From assembly GCF_014851395.1 (NCBI RefSeq), contig NW_024044459.1, forward strand, positions 19,912,664-19,976,663: DNA of 64,000 nt. The letters run 5' to 3'. The position numbers were made by a program, and so were the translations under genes. The DNA comes from Micropterus salmoides. Taxonomy: Eukaryota > Chordata > Actinopteri > Centrarchiformes > Centrarchidae. Shown in pieces: positions 1 to 12,213 of this stretch. The notes beneath the pieces were generated by a model that was given only the letters and a program-made list of their open reading frames with translations, was not told the origin of the DNA and made no database searches. Numbering within the stretch: the stretch's first letter is position 1; each line of letters opens with the position of its first letter.

Positions 1-2585
1 CCTGGAGTCAAAACCCCTCTCTGCTCAGACAGCCTCGAGTCAACATCAGCGTTCAATGTACATGTTTGTCGAGACAGCGTTTCCCACTAAAAGTCCATTA
101 CGGAGTTGGACTGTACAAGCTTGTTCCGGGCTTATTAAGTCTAAACACTGGTGGTGGAGTTTACAGAGATCTTTCACTCAACTGCCAACGGCACTTAGTA
201 TTTGTTGAATAAAATCCTCAGCTTACCCTCCAAGTGTGCACAAAGCCATTAATAGCATATGCTGAATATGTTACACAACTATTTATATTCAGTTTGAAGT
301 TTTGGAAAACATGATTTATTGCTTGAAACAATTAGTGGTCAGGGGTACAAACGGAGGGCTGACTATAAGCCCTCTCCTGAAGTCTGGGCCTGTCTAGCAG
401 GGTGCGTAGATTCTCGGCCTGATATACCATAGACCATGACTGTTGCGGTCTAGGTCTTTACTCTGACTGTTTATTTATGGGCCGCTGTCTTCAACAGAGG
501 CAAACACAATTTTGAGTTGAATCTTGATTTCTGCTGTTGATAGACATACTTTCATTAGACAGTACGTTTTTTGTTTTTTTTCCATCAAAAAAAGTTTTGA
601 CTTGACTGGCCGCTCAGTTAACTTGATATCTTCCAGATGTGCTGACAAGTTTTCTCAGTTTCTCAGGTGAAGGGGAATTAGGAAAGGAAAGGAAATCTAC
701 TGTTAATCTCACATCTGACACACTAACGCTGAAAGATAGAGGGGAGAAAACAAGAACTTTGTGATCCACTTGGCTGCATGCATGCTGTGCCTTTTACTCT
801 CTTTTGAGTCCCAAGTAAAAATCTGAGAAGTAGATAGCTTCCTGAGCCTCATGCGTTTCTAAAGCTCTGACTTGCCGGAGGAAAGGAAACAGGTTTTCAC
901 AGAGGCTGTAATGCTGCTAACACCAGTCACTCCGTTATACTTACTCTAAATAGAGTTTGTTTGACTCTCCCTGCAGGGCTGAGGCAGGAAGCCAGAAAGG
1001 TAACATAACAGGAGGAGAGGGAGAGATAGCAAACTTGTCTTATTGATGACTCAGTTAATAAATATTGAGTCCCTTTCTTCATGCATTACTGTAGAGCGCT
1101 GGTGTGGCACTGTAACGTAACTTGCCTGCGTCTTCCTTTGTTCTGAGGCTTCACAGTCACACCGAAAGTACGGCTGCTCCAAGAATTTACTGTGTGAAAG
1201 CTCCATGCGCACAAGCTGCCACATTTGAGCCGATGTTACTTCATGATAGCAATAAATTAAAACTAATTATGTAATTTGTCATACATAATGTTAGCAGGTA
1301 ACTTAAAGGATCATTTCAGTGTTTCACTCTATCTCTTTACATTCTTTCTTGTTTGTGTCTGAACACAGTCATTCAGGGCTTGTTTTACTACCTCCAGAAA
1401 AAGCCATTTATTGCCATTCATTTTTGCACCTAATGGAAAATGCAGCTTCCACAGACTTGAAAATTGCCCTAGCTAGATAATCCATCACTCTAAAGCTGTA
1501 GTTTGAGTTTGGTTTTGTCACAAAATTTCGGATGTTTCATATAAGTATGTGCAATATGTTAACACTCTGCTTACTTACTTAACGACCAGAAATGGGCTGA
1601 AAAACCTGCACGTGGAAATGCCAACTAAAAACTGTTTTACTTTTTTTTTTTTTTGCGAGATGTCTAACTACAATTCATGTAGTATTTAAAAAGTGACCGG
1701 AAGAAAGGAAAATATATTTAATTGTCTCATTACACGTGGTATATATTGCAATATGACTTAAGAATGTGTCATGATGTAGACAAAAACAAGTAAAAGGGAT
1801 AGAAAGGAGTCACGTATGCTATTTAAGTCACTAGTAGACAAAACACATTGATGTAGAAACTTTTACAGCATAGACTTTTTTGTGGCTTTGAATGGGGATT
1901 TTCAGATAAGGACATTTGTGTGTTTTTGTGTTTAAATAGAACCTTTTTTTGGCAAAAATGTTTTTGCAGTTCAGAATTTCCTATATTTGGCTTTCGAGCA
2001 GCAAGCAATTGGTGGACTGGTGTGGAATTTTATATTAGTTTAGTCATAATTGTAATTTGTGTTAGCGGTGCCATGGCCGTTTGTGCTGGGTGTTTGTCTT
2101 ATTGGTGACTAGGGTAGGGGCTGAGGGGATTTCCATGCTGTTCTGTTGGCTTCAGTTCACTGTTGTGTATCACAAGACCGCAAACTTGCTAACTGTATTC
2201 TTTTTCTAACTAGTTCTACTTCTTCTCTGTTTGCTTTTCCTTTGTTTACCTATCTCCATCTTTTTCTTTAACACATCCACACTTTCTCTTTTAGTTCCTT
2301 GTTTGTGGTTTAGATTTTCTTAGAGTCCTTCTCTTGGTACCTTAATTTTCACGTTCAGCGGTTTTCCTATCAAAAAGTTATTTTGGTGGGACAGTTTAGA
2401 GAAGTGTCTTGAAGTTTTATCCTAAGAGTTCCTTCAGGTTGAAATAACTTAAAATACAGGGACGATTCTCTCTATGGATTTGACCCTCTGCTATTTCGCT
2501 GACTGTCTTTGCTTGTGAGTATTTATTCTAATGAGGGGATTGGACAGACAGTGGCTTTAATGATGTCTCAGCTGTTATACCGATG
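1..2585. other. Non-coding single-copy DNA, no gene seen
   Basis: I see no exon, RNA gene or complete mobile element here. The sequence is moderately AT-rich with a 14-T run near 1641-1654 and scattered short purine tracts near 1005-1030. A TTAA followed by AGGATCATTTCAG near 1303-1320 resembles the start of fish TTAA-type MITEs, but no matching inverted end was found, so it is not called. Short open frames around 1823-2108 on both strands have no protein-like composition. Confidence 0.6.
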
Positions 2586-2587
2586 AG

Positions 2588-2749
2588 ACGGCCCTTCCCT
2601 TCCTTTCTCCCCCTCTGCCCTTTCTTCATCCCCATATCCCTCCTCGCCTTTCTCCCACGTTGCCTCTCAGCACTCTGCCTCTCCCTGTCTCTTTCTCTCT
2701 CTCTCTCACTTCCTCTCCCTTCCTCCCTCTCTCTCTCTCTCTTTCCTTG
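2588..2749. repeat. Pyrimidine-rich low-complexity tract, CT type
   Basis: The plus strand is almost entirely C and T over about 160 bases, including uninterrupted CT runs near 2693-2707 and 2726-2742. Open frames on both strands here (poly Leu-Ser on plus, poly Arg-Glu on minus) are artefacts of this composition. Mirror-like polypurine/polypyrimidine tracts of this kind can adopt triplex structure in vitro; that is general knowledge, not shown here. Confidence 0.85.
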
Positions 2750-2759
2750 CGGGGCACAG

Positions 2760-4215
2760 AAAATGAATGAATACAATTAGATATTTCGGGAGTCCCTCCA
2801 CGGTTGATGGTGGAGAAAGACGCGCAGAGGTCAGTTACACTCTGTGAGGAGCTCAGGGAGCGGTCACACACATACGGCGAGGAATAACGAAGCAGAAAGT
2901 TGGTCTGTGAATGACAAACTAGTAACTAGAACTCTCCTTGAAGTGGAGGGTGATATTAACATAAACAGTTTGATGCGGTTGTGGTCATGCAAATTGCTCA
3001 AGGTGATTTGTATTTTGCTACATAATTTGTAGCTCAGCAAACAGCCTGGAAAGCATTTCTCTAACGTGCTGCCTTGTGTTGTAGTTTTTACATTTTTATT
3101 CTTACAATGTACTGTAACTGGAGGCCTACATGCAGCAGTTGTGTCGCTGGTGTCAAAGACAACTTTCTTTTGTTGCACTCATGTCTGGCTCGTCTTTCTC
3201 TGTGCATGTTTTTGTGTTTGAGCGTGTGTGTGTGTGTCTGCATGCAAAGTACAGAATGAGCCATAAGGTCATATAGGGATTGTTTACTCGCCTTCAGACT
3301 CATAGATACCAGAATAATGACATTTTCTCCCTTGGACTTCTCCTTACCTGTCACAGACCAGTGGGGACATGAATAATTGTCTTGTCAATCTGTACTTGTA
3401 TGTATTGTGTTTGTGTGCTAATACTGACTGTACACTAACAAAGGCGAGGTGATGAATCATTGCATACAGCCATGTGTGTCACAGATGTGAAAATTATACA
3501 TCATAATAATGACTTTTATTCATTATAAAGATTCTGAAAATCTCTCATTTTTAAAAGTTTATATTGCTCAAATGGCTAGTATTTGACCCCACGCTAGTCT
3601 CTCCTGTCCCCTTATAATTTTTATACCGATTCACTCTGCTCTGGCTCTAGTTCTCTCACTCTGTCTCTCTGTCTGACGGCTGATTAGTTCTCATTAATGA
3701 CTCCTTGCTCTGTCATTCTTTTATGCTTGTGGCACTGGCAAGCACAAACACCAACCGAGCTGCAGGGACAACGAGTGGACACAAAGGGAGCGAGCCAGAG
3801 GATGTAGAAAAATAAACACAGGTCCTGACGAAGAACCAGCAAACTGCAGCGATGCTGTTGTTGCGATGTAATACTTCTATTAGTTTTAAATGGCTGTGAC
3901 TCTGTGTTTTCTCACCAGACCTGTAAATGCACTTTCCATTTGAATTAGATTTTTTTTTTCCTATTAACTAGAAAATGAGCCCAGCAGGCAGTAGTCAATG
4001 CTTAGTCAATGTGCTTGGCAGAGCAGCTGTTCTTCAGCGCGCAGTGGAAGAGGGGGAGGACTCTTGGCCGTGACCCTTGTGGACTTGCTATGCGGCGGAC
4101 AGAAGCAGCCCTGTTGCCGGGGGTGCCTGGTGGTCAGGCTGTAGTCTTGGATATGCTAATCCTACTGAAGTAAAAGCAGCCTACTACTGGATAGAAAAAA
4201 AACATTTCCAACATT
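2760..4215. other. Non-coding single-copy DNA
   Basis: No gene was recognised. A short TG repeat lies near 3222-3238. The segment around 3675-3830 contains a GATTAG and an ATTAATGA homeodomain-type core followed by unique GC-moderate sequence. It could be a conserved element, but nothing within the window proves this. Confidence 0.5.
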
Positions 4216-4218
4216 CTT

Positions 4219-4244
4219 TATATATATATATATATACACACACA
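4219..4244. repeat. (TA)n(CA)n microsatellite
   Basis: About nine TA units run directly into five CA units. This compound microsatellite sits just upstream of the 31-bp tandem repeat, so the whole 4.22-4.38 kb interval is AT-rich and repetitive. Confidence 0.9.
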
Positions 4245-4261
4245 ACTATATAATTTGTTAA

Positions 4262-4379
4262 ATTTTTTATGTAAAAATAATAAAAAATTTAAATGTTTTA
4301 TGTAAAAATAATAAAAAATTTAAATGTTTTATGTAAAAATAATAAAAAATTTAAATGTTTTATGTAAAAATAATAAATT
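4262..4379. repeat. 31-bp minisatellite, about 3.7 copies
   Basis: The word TGTAAAAATAATAAA recurs with its first base at 4270, 4301, 4332 and 4363, an exact 31-bp period. Copies two and three appear identical, and the last copy diverges after its AATAAATTT. The unit is extremely AT-rich and contains AATAAA-like hexamers, so each copy could be misread as a polyadenylation signal. Near identity of the copies suggests recent expansion. Confidence 0.93.
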
Positions 4380-4389
4380 TGTTCTTAAA

Positions 4390-6520
4390 AAGTGGTGGGT
4401 GTTTTAGTTAGTTTTAGTGAATAAATAGATTGAAATGTTATGTTTTTTTTAAATATGCCTTGCCTAACTTTTGAACAATCAGATATGTTTTTTGACCTTA
4501 ATTCTGGTGATTTGTTTACCCGAACACACCATTAAAAAAAACTGTGTTTGCTAATTACAGAAATATTACTGAGCCTGACAAGTGTTGACAGTGTTCAGTT
4601 GGTACTAAGAGCCTGAAAAAATACCACCGTCAATTCAAATGTTAGGTTATTCACCAAAAAGCGGACGGGATCTCTTATTAATATGACAGAAATGGACGAT
4701 ACTGGATGGCAGCTTCAGTTCAGTTGTACATTTTCCCCTCCCTTGCCTGGGGAACCAGATTTTAATGTCCAGGTTTTTGTTTTCAGAGTAATCACTCCAA
4801 GGTCAGACAGAGTGCTGAAACACTGCTATCAGCTGAGCGATCTGTCTTTTAGCTCTCATTCAACCCCTGGCTTTCAGGGGAACGCTCCGTATAGCTCTAC
4901 TTGGAAACAATAAAGTATTAACCAGCTTATGCAACACCCACATGTGCAAAGCTCAATGTGAGACTTGCATTAAAAAGAATGTTTCCCTCTTTTGCTTGTT
5001 GGTTGCCTTTACACTATATGCATGTGTTTGTTTATTCAGGTGCTCATTTTTCTTTATCCCTGGTCTCACTGTGTCAGTTTCAGTCAAAATTTCAAAGTTA
5101 CGGAAAGTTTTTCCTCCCCAGCTGTTTCTTTATTAAGTTACTTTGTGCCACCCCAGAGCAGCTGTGGAAACAAATCTGGCAGTCTAAAGGTGTATTTTTT
5201 ACCATGAACACCTGAGCAGATTTGTCGTTAATATGAACATAGTAGACAAAAAAGAAAAAACTATTATGCTGTCGGTATAATTCCGCTCCCATCTCAGAAA
5301 ATTTTAAGACCCCAAAAAGTAGTGATTCACAGGAATATTGAACTGCTGCAGGTCCAAAACGTCACTCCTGGAATGTTATTATTGTGTAGTAGAAGTCCTC
5401 ATTTGTCTCTGAAAATGGCGCTACCATATCCTTCTTCAGCTCCTCTGCTCTCCTCTGTAAGATGGAGGCTTAGAAGCAGCTGTTACTGTAGTAACGCTTG
5501 GTTGATCTATCACCCCTGACCAGAAAGGGGCGCTACTGAGAGAGGTCTGACAGCCTCTTGTGCCCTCTGCTCTCAGCCTAAAGCATTTGAAGTGTACAGT
5601 TAGGGTGCAAGCTATACATACGTTTGCTTGATTCAAACCAGCTTTCTGCTTTGGTTGATTTGACCTCGTTAAACTCATTTACTGTCAACTCACATTGTAT
5701 TTACGGGAACCACACCAGCATGTAAAGGCCAAAACGACTGATGGTTTCCAAAAAAATGTTTCTCTTTCTGTCACCGTTCACTATTCAGCTGGAAAATGTG
5801 ACGGAAACGATTGAGACTGTTCGGTTTTTGCCAGACACATTTTCCACAGATAATTCCTTTCATGGTAGGCTGGCTTCGGACCTTAGACTGCCGTTTTCCT
5901 TATTTAACTTGGGGGGCTACGGGGGAGTGAATGGATGTTTTTCTAGCTGGGAGGCAGTGTGGAGAATAGATCCCAGAAGAGAACACATCTCCAGCTTGTG
6001 AATAAAGACCTAATTGACGGGTTGTAGCCAGTTGTAAATGACTCATGAGGTAATTCATCTTTATAGGCAGACTGAGAAACATACAGAGGAACTGTACAAT
6101 GCTTTCCCTTTGGAATTCAGATCTACTTGGTTTATTTATAAAAGTTTATATCCCCAAATAGAAACTACAGAAACCATAAAGTGCTGCTTTTAGCCAGATA
6201 TGGTCTTATCACCTCCTCACCTGTGAGTAGTGAGTGTCCTTCAATGGCTTACACAGCTTCTCGTGTTTTTGTGTGGTGTTTCTTTGTTTGCGTTGGCACA
6301 GTCATGGAAAGGTGAAGTGTGTCGGGTGAAAGGACTAAGGCCTTGTTTTTAATATGAACACCTCTTTGGAAAGTTCTCACAGCTGCGTCAATTTTCCACT
6401 GACATAAATATAAATAAACAAAAAATCAAACAATGTTGCTTTCACTTTGTTCAGGCTACCGTTGTGGCGGGATGTGCCAATAATAAGCTAGCTGCATTAG
6501 CCTGTTTGAATTGACAGTAG
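4390..6520. other. Non-coding DNA, no gene assigned
   Basis: No recognisable exon. A 76-codon open frame at 4683-4913 ends in a TAA that overlaps an AATAAAG hexamer, but it has no domain and no supporting splice structure. 5330-5600 is slightly GC-richer and could be an old mobile-element fragment; I could not identify its ends. Confidence 0.5.
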
Positions 6521-6639
6521 AGAAAAATACTAGCAGCCAATGCCCTCCACCCCACCCAATGCTGGGTTGTGAGACTGAAAGACAGCCATTGTTCTCCTCT
6601 CTCTGTCCACTCTACATAGCCAGGGCTGAGAGTAATGCA

Positions 6640-6800
6640 TGCGCTTTAAACGGAGGGAGAAAAAAGAGGGAGGGCAAAGGAGAGGAGTGAGGGAGAATGG
6701 AGTGAATGGCGAGGGGAAAGGGAGAGTGCACAGCTGAAGATGTAGTACGCTTTCGGACAGAAAAAGGGAGGAGAGGAGGACTATAATGTGAGTGCCAGAC
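6640..6800. repeat. Purine-rich tract
   Basis: The plus strand is dominated by GGGAGA, GAGGAG and GGAGAA motifs over about 160 bases. The reverse-strand open frames through it (Ser, Pro and Leu-rich) are compositional artefacts. It lies immediately upstream of the GC-richer 6.8-7.2 kb block. Confidence 0.7.
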
Positions 6801-6889
6801 ACGAGGGGAGAGGCATGTAGCAGCCAGGGGAGACACAGTGTGTGGAAAAGAAGAGGTGGCAGTTTCCCTCATTTCCAACTCGCCTTATC

Positions 6890-7180
6890 CATCCTCTCTC
6901 ATCTGCCTCCCTCCGCACCATCCAGCTCATCAGCCCCCTCCCCTCCGTGCCTGTCCTTGCCAAGGATTTAAAGATGCATGGGGCTCGCTGGCTCTCTGTC
7001 TGTCTCCCCGGTGGTGACCATGGTTATTTGGTTGGTGGTGGTTCTCCAGGGGACAGACTCTGGGTCTTCACCCTGAGGAGGTGTCGTATTTGCGGTCTGG
7101 GTTTCGTGACACTGAGGTTATTTTCTACAGAGACGGGATTAAGCCCGCTCAGGTTTAGACCCCTGCTTTGTTTCCCCTGA
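6890..7180 (+). other. GC-richer exon-like block, unproven
   Basis: This block differs from its AT-rich surroundings. A 32-codon open frame starts at ATG 6978 and ends at TGA 7074-7076; it contains a second ATG at 7020 in a strong ACCATGG context and a hydrophobic stretch MVIWLVVVLQG, like a signal peptide core. In another frame, 7051-7152 is open for 34 codons, is flanked by CTCCAG (ends 7049) and CAG/GTTTAG (donor GT 7153-7154), and reads ...VIFYRDGIKPAQ at its end. The two frames do not join. I recognise no family with confidence. It may be an exon, a conserved element, or chance. Confidence 0.2.
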
Positions 7181-7199
7181 CACTGAAGAGTCCCACACA

Positions 7200-8020
7200 C
7201 AGGGCTGTGTTTACTTGGGGGTTGGTGCTGCGGTACTAAGTTGCATCTTGGTCTTAACTACTGTGACACATTGCACACTGTGTCCTTGAAAGTGTGTTTT
7301 CCAATGGCATGCATGTATCACAGTCAGAATACCAGGGTGTGTGTAATGTTGCGGCTTAATGGAGGGTTTCATTCCAAAATGCTATATATCTGCTGTGGAG
7401 ACAAATTGGTACAATAAGAATGAGCTGTTTTTGTACTCAGTAGTAGATCTACTTTGGAAGCGAAGGTCATAAAATGATGTGTTCCTTTCATTCTGATGAA
7501 TAATGTGGATAATTATGCATGATTGTAATTCAAATGGTGGATATCTCATTTTGTAACAAACCAATTTGTCTTTGACTCAGCTCGTCTCTGTAGCTGCATC
7601 CATTTTAAAGGAGTGTATCCGTTGGAATTTTGGGGTCTAATAAGGCTAAGTGGGATTTTAACCAAAATTGAAATGCAAAATTAAGATCTTGGGATCTATC
7701 ACACTGTAAATTAAAAATAAAGTCTCACGTCAAAATTTGAAATCAGCTAAACTGAACTTCAGCAACTACTTTGGCACGAAGAGCTCTGTTATACATCTAC
7801 TCCCCTGGCTCCAAGCCTTTTATTAGACAACAGATGCTTGTCTGATCTGAGCTCTAAGAAGAGCCTGGAATCAAACAGATAACAAATCATGTTTAAAAAT
7901 GTATAACACAGAACTGAATCTGATGTCTTCAGTTGAATGTGGGTTTGATGTTAAGATGAGCGAGTGTTTTGTGTTTGTGGGTTATCCATTTCTGTGTGTT
8001 TGCTGGCAACTCATACGCAC
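7200..8020. other. Non-coding AT-rich DNA
   Basis: No gene recognised. 7600-7760 is AT-rich with repeated AAAATT-type words. No target duplication or inverted ends were found. Confidence 0.55.
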
Positions 8021-8025
8021 ACACG

Positions 8026-8075
8026 AGTGTGAGTGTGAGTGTGGGTGCGTGCGTGTGTGCGTGCGTGCGTGCGTG
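8026..8075. repeat. (GTGA)n / (GCGT)n microsatellite
   Basis: Three GTGTGA units are followed by GTGC/GTGT and then three GCGT units. This is a compound alternating purine-pyrimidine tract. Confidence 0.88.
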
Positions 8076-8465
8076 GTTATCCTGAACTGACCTCTGTATC
8101 GCGGCCCGCTTTAATGAAGCAGCAGAAACACACACCCTTTACTACAGCAGAGCACAGCACTATTCCTGACCCAATTCTCTGAGCCTGCTCCTCTGAGAGC
8201 TGCTTGATAGTTTTCCCATTTTGTGAAGTTGCATTGTGTGTATGCGTGCATGTGCATTTCAGTCTTTGTTTGCGTGTGGTGGTTGGTATTCCTGTGCAAA
8301 ACTGTACTGAGTGTGTTTTTTTTTTCCCTTGAAGGGAAAACGATTGATCCCCGGAATGTGTGATAAATCCCATCTTCACCCTCGCCTCTCATCTGAGCCT
8401 GGCTTTGACTGGTCTGGCTTACTCCAAACATTATCCCACATAACCAAATATGACACCCTAAAACA

Positions 8466-8570
<105 letters not shown>

Positions 8571-8579
8571 GTTTGGAAG

Positions 8580-10060
8580 GACAGTTCATTATTTCTTTAG
8601 TGAGGTTCAAGTTGCAGTAGATGTGGTATTTATTCTGCTTGTTTATTTTCTGCCTCTAAATCAGCGAGCAGCGAGCCTTAGAGTGCAACAGCCTTTGAAC
8701 CGCAGCCTATCCCATGACTGCAGTCCTGGGTATTAACCCAGAGCCACTGAGAGGCTTAAAAAGCCATCAGCTCATTGTCCAGAGACACAAAAAACCCCTT
8801 CCTCTAACCCCCCTCCATCTTTCTCTTCTCTTTTCCTCCTTCCCTCCTTTCTTAAGAATGCCTTGAGCTGGCCTCTGCTGGCATTCATATTAATCAGTTT
8901 TAAGGGTCTAATGAGATAAGTGAGACTTAAGGGGAGTCCCCAAAGTGGCCTAAGCCCTACGGATAAACAGAGGTGATGAGCGCTGCCTATGGTTACATCC
9001 TAAGGAGTGTGTGTGTGTTTCTTTTCTCAGCATAGTCATGCATACAAAGGTTTTTAAGGTCCTTAATCACACTGTTGAGCTTTGAAAACCAAAACATCGC
9101 CTAACTAGATTTATTGAAGAGACAATCATTACCTTGCTTCATAAATGTTGGTGATGCTGGTGATGGTGAAATGGTTTGATAGGCTTGTTAGGCGGTTGAG
9201 AAGTTGGTGCATCCGTGAATTTGAACATCAGGTCTTTTCCACAAACTTCCTCCTTTTGTCCTCTTTCTCTTTCCCGTCCTCCCTTCCTCTCCTCTCTGGT
9301 CTTTGGAAACACCAGATCTTTAACTGAACTGTCCTTGTCCTTGGCTGTAGAAGTCCTGCTGAGGTGACCCAGCAAGCACACTGTCAGCATTAGGCTTAAT
9401 GTTGTGGCTGCAGCACTTAACTGACAGTCTCCTACACTCTCTTTCTCTTTCCCCCTGTTTTCTTTTCTTTTAATCTTTTTTTTAAAAACATGCACCACCC
9501 TAACCCCCTCCCCATTTCTACTTAAGCTCTCAACCCCAAGACAGAGAGACAGAGCTACACAGTGCGTGTGTGAGTGTGTGTGATGAAACATGGCGACCAA
9601 ACCAAGAGAAATGTGGCACCAGGCGTACACAAAGCCGTAAATATGGCTTTGAATCTGTTATTGATTTGAATTGTTTCGAATTTGAGAAATTAAAAAGTAG
9701 CATTAATTAATCAACAGTGATTAAAGCTACTCAGCAAGGATAACCTTCATAGGCAAACTAAATAATCTATAATTAGTAATAATCTGCCCATAATTCACAA
9801 TGAGTTTTGACAGGAACAATGAAGTCAGACATTAAAGAATACCTGTTTGCTTAAAAATGACATTGGAAAAGTTAATGTTTTTGATTAGGTTTTATAAAAA
9901 AAATTTTTTAATTGTTTAATTTTTTTTTCATCCTATGAAAAACATTCCTGCTTCAGACAAAATATAACATAATAGTTGGTAACATCTACATTAGAACTAC
10001 TGGCGTAGCTGTGAGGCGGGACAAGTCCTCAGAGAGTTCAGTTTCACCTGCTGTTCTGTT
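8580..10060. other. Non-coding DNA with candidate conserved segment
   Basis: No gene recognised. 8860-8965 is unique sequence with ATTCATATTAATCAG and CTAATGAG motifs and could be regulatory. A 163-codon reverse frame at 9139-9630 is low-complexity (Lys, Glu, His) and is not believed. A short TG run lies near 9005-9018. 9890-9930 is A/T homopolymer-rich. Confidence 0.5.
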
Positions 10061-10066
10061 CCTCAG

Positions 10067-10200
10067 GGCCGCAGGACTCCACGACCGGAGACATTCCAGC
10101 CAGGATTAGAGCGTGCATGGCGGAAGCACAAATAAGATGGAGTGACGGGGGCTTCTTTTCAGAAACGACATGGTGTTTGGCCTGGCTGTTTTGAGGTCAT
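10067..10200 (+). other. CpG-bearing patch behind a splice-acceptor-like site
   Basis: A pyrimidine-rich run ends in CTGTTCCTCAG with AG at 10065-10066. The sequence after it has several CpGs (GGCCGC, CACGACCGG), unlike the AT-rich DNA on both sides. One frame is open for 22 codons to a TAA at about 10133; another is open for about 42 codons. No known domain is recognised and no convincing downstream donor was chosen. It could be a cassette or terminal exon, a conserved element, or chance. Confidence 0.18.
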
Positions 10201-10209
10201 TTGCCTTTT

Positions 10210-11860
10210 GACATTTTTAACATTTTGCGCAAAATTTACTTTCATAATTTGTGGTTCCTCCGAGCAACACAACTGTGAAATCAAAAATGAAATCGTTAAC
10301 ACGTATAAGAAAACTAACTTTAATCACATCAATTTACAATGAAAAAAAAATATATATTTAACATTTAACAACTAAAAATGACCATTGTATTACAAAAAAC
10401 TAGTAGCTGCTATTTTATAATTTATGTATAGAGAAATTTGCTAAATTGTGTTAGTATTTAATATTTTTTGGTTTTGCTTTTACTTAAAAATAATTATACG
10501 TAGCTGTTGACAAAATACCATCATACAATAAAATCCAATCCAATACAAAAGCCCTCTAAAGAATTTTATTTATTTATTAAATTTTTACCATACCATTGGT
10601 TTTTTTTTTCACCCCATGTATTCCTTGTCAGATATTATTCAGATATATTCCTTTTACTCTCCGATTTCAAGTACATTTTTTCTTCAAATAGATATTCATT
10701 AATATATAGCTTTCCCTAGTCAAATTTATTGGCTTTGAAACTTCACCTGTTTAAAAATTTTCGCTATAGGAAATGCAAACTTGCCTTCTGTTCATTATAC
10801 CTTTTATGGAAAAGCCTGACAATTTGCAGATGTTTCAGTGGTATTATTTTGTATGAGGTACAGAGTTAAAGTAGATTATTAGCCTGTGGGAAAAGAGATG
10901 CATCATATTTCTTGTATTGGATTAGAGTGCGTGCTTGGCTTTGGGTGGAGTGATGAAATATTCATTACTGTTTGTGATCTCTAAGAAGAGTAGTACTTGC
11001 AAACCTTAGCACGCAATTCATGAAAAATGAAGTCAAGGTAGACATATTTTGAACATGAAGGTGATGGAAGGTTGTCTGCTAGTCTGGTTCATATGACCTT
11101 AACCAAAAACATTCATGACGGCTGGCACCACTGGACACATTTCCTCTATGGGAGTTTGTTTTCTTGTCTGCTCTCAGGATAAAAAAAGAAAAATCACATT
11201 TTGTTTTGTTTGTAACTTATTTGTACTCCTCATAAGTTGTTTAAATAGATGAACAACATAAATACATTGATGCACTTTTTTGAAGATTGGCTCTGGATTC
11301 CCAGAGTCTTCTTGTTAACAGATTGACAGGTGTCAGTCGCCAGGTCCGTGACAGTGTCAGACTTGTCAATCTGTGAGCAACGTCAGATTCAAAGCTGCTT
11401 TAATAATGCAGTGCAGCCACACTTTATTTATGTCCTCTCCAGCTCTCCATCCTCTCCTTTCTCTGGGATATAGAGAGCTGTCCTTACATTAAGGCCAGGT
11501 CAGATTGCGTCGGGCATGTACATTAGCAGCAAAGCCATCCTGCCTGTATCACTGGTAAGAGGAACATGGCACGAAGATGGCTGAATTATTCACACTCATA
11601 ATCGGCCTTTATGTCCTGCTGCCAAGCCTGGCCCCACTGTTATTCTAGTGCATAATTGATAGTGCTCAGAAGTGGAAAAGTTAGAATAGCAGAAGTAATG
11701 CGAAGTGAAAGTGTAGTCAGGCAGCACAAGAAGGGAAGAGGGGGATTGGTGAGGTAGTGAGGGAGATAGAGGTGGGCCCCTATAGGACTTTTTACACTGA
11801 GCTTGTGTTAGCCTTTACGGGGCTTAGCCCCAGCTAGCGTGAGGATCGCGTGTGTAGGCC
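10210..11860. other. Very AT-rich then single-copy non-coding DNA
   Basis: 10330-10720 is very AT-rich with A and T homopolymers and no stable open frame of note. 10750-11860 is ordinary unique sequence. 11400-11660 is slightly GC-richer and free of simple repeats, but nothing in it identifies a function. Confidence 0.5.
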
Positions 11861-11874
11861 AGCCAGACTAGTCT

Positions 11875-11926
11875 GGGGGTGGGGGTTAGAGGGGGATGAA
11901 AGGAGGTGGGAGGGAAAGGAGATGGG
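11875..11926 (+). other. G-run cluster, possible G-quadruplex
   Basis: Runs of five, five, five, three and three Gs occur within about 45 bases on the plus strand. Two of the loops are one and five bases; the loop after the third run is about 12 bases, so it only loosely fits the usual quadruplex rule. Confidence 0.4.
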
Positions 11927-12205
11927 GATCCAGAGTAACAAGGCCTGACGCTGAGCCGACCCAGAATGTGGTCTGTCTCTCGCCCAAAGTTACTCTTGGC
12001 CCACTCTGTGGGCAAATATGAAATCAAATTGAATTTGATTATGGAATGAAAAAGTGCATTTCTGTTTTTCACATTTTTGGATAGCAGTGTTCGCAACTCA
12101 GCTGTTATCAGCATAGGAGATTTGTACTCATGGGTTTGGTTTTTGTTTGGACCTAATCTAGCAAGTTTTTTCAATACTTGCTTACGCACGTAGGTAAGAA
12201 GCATT

Positions 12206-12213
12206 GACATAAC
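12206..12213. repeat. Target-site duplication GACATAAC (left copy)
   Basis: An exact 8-bp match to 13138-13145, directly abutting the left end TAGGGCTG of the hAT element. Eight bases is the characteristic target duplication length of the hAT superfamily. Confidence 0.95.

Noticed and set aside
1300..1520. Second TTAA-type MITE
   Set aside because: Only a left-end-like TTAAAGGATCATTTCAG was seen; no matching inverted end within a reasonable distance.
4683..4920. Short terminal exon with AATAAA
   Set aside because: The TAA stop overlaps AATAAAG and GTTTTCAG precedes part of it, but such hexamers are common in this AT-rich DNA and no homologue is recognised.
9139..9630. 163-codon minus-strand frame
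   Set aside because: Low-complexity Lys/Glu/Arg and His stretches from simple pyrimidine and purine DNA; no domain, no splice context.
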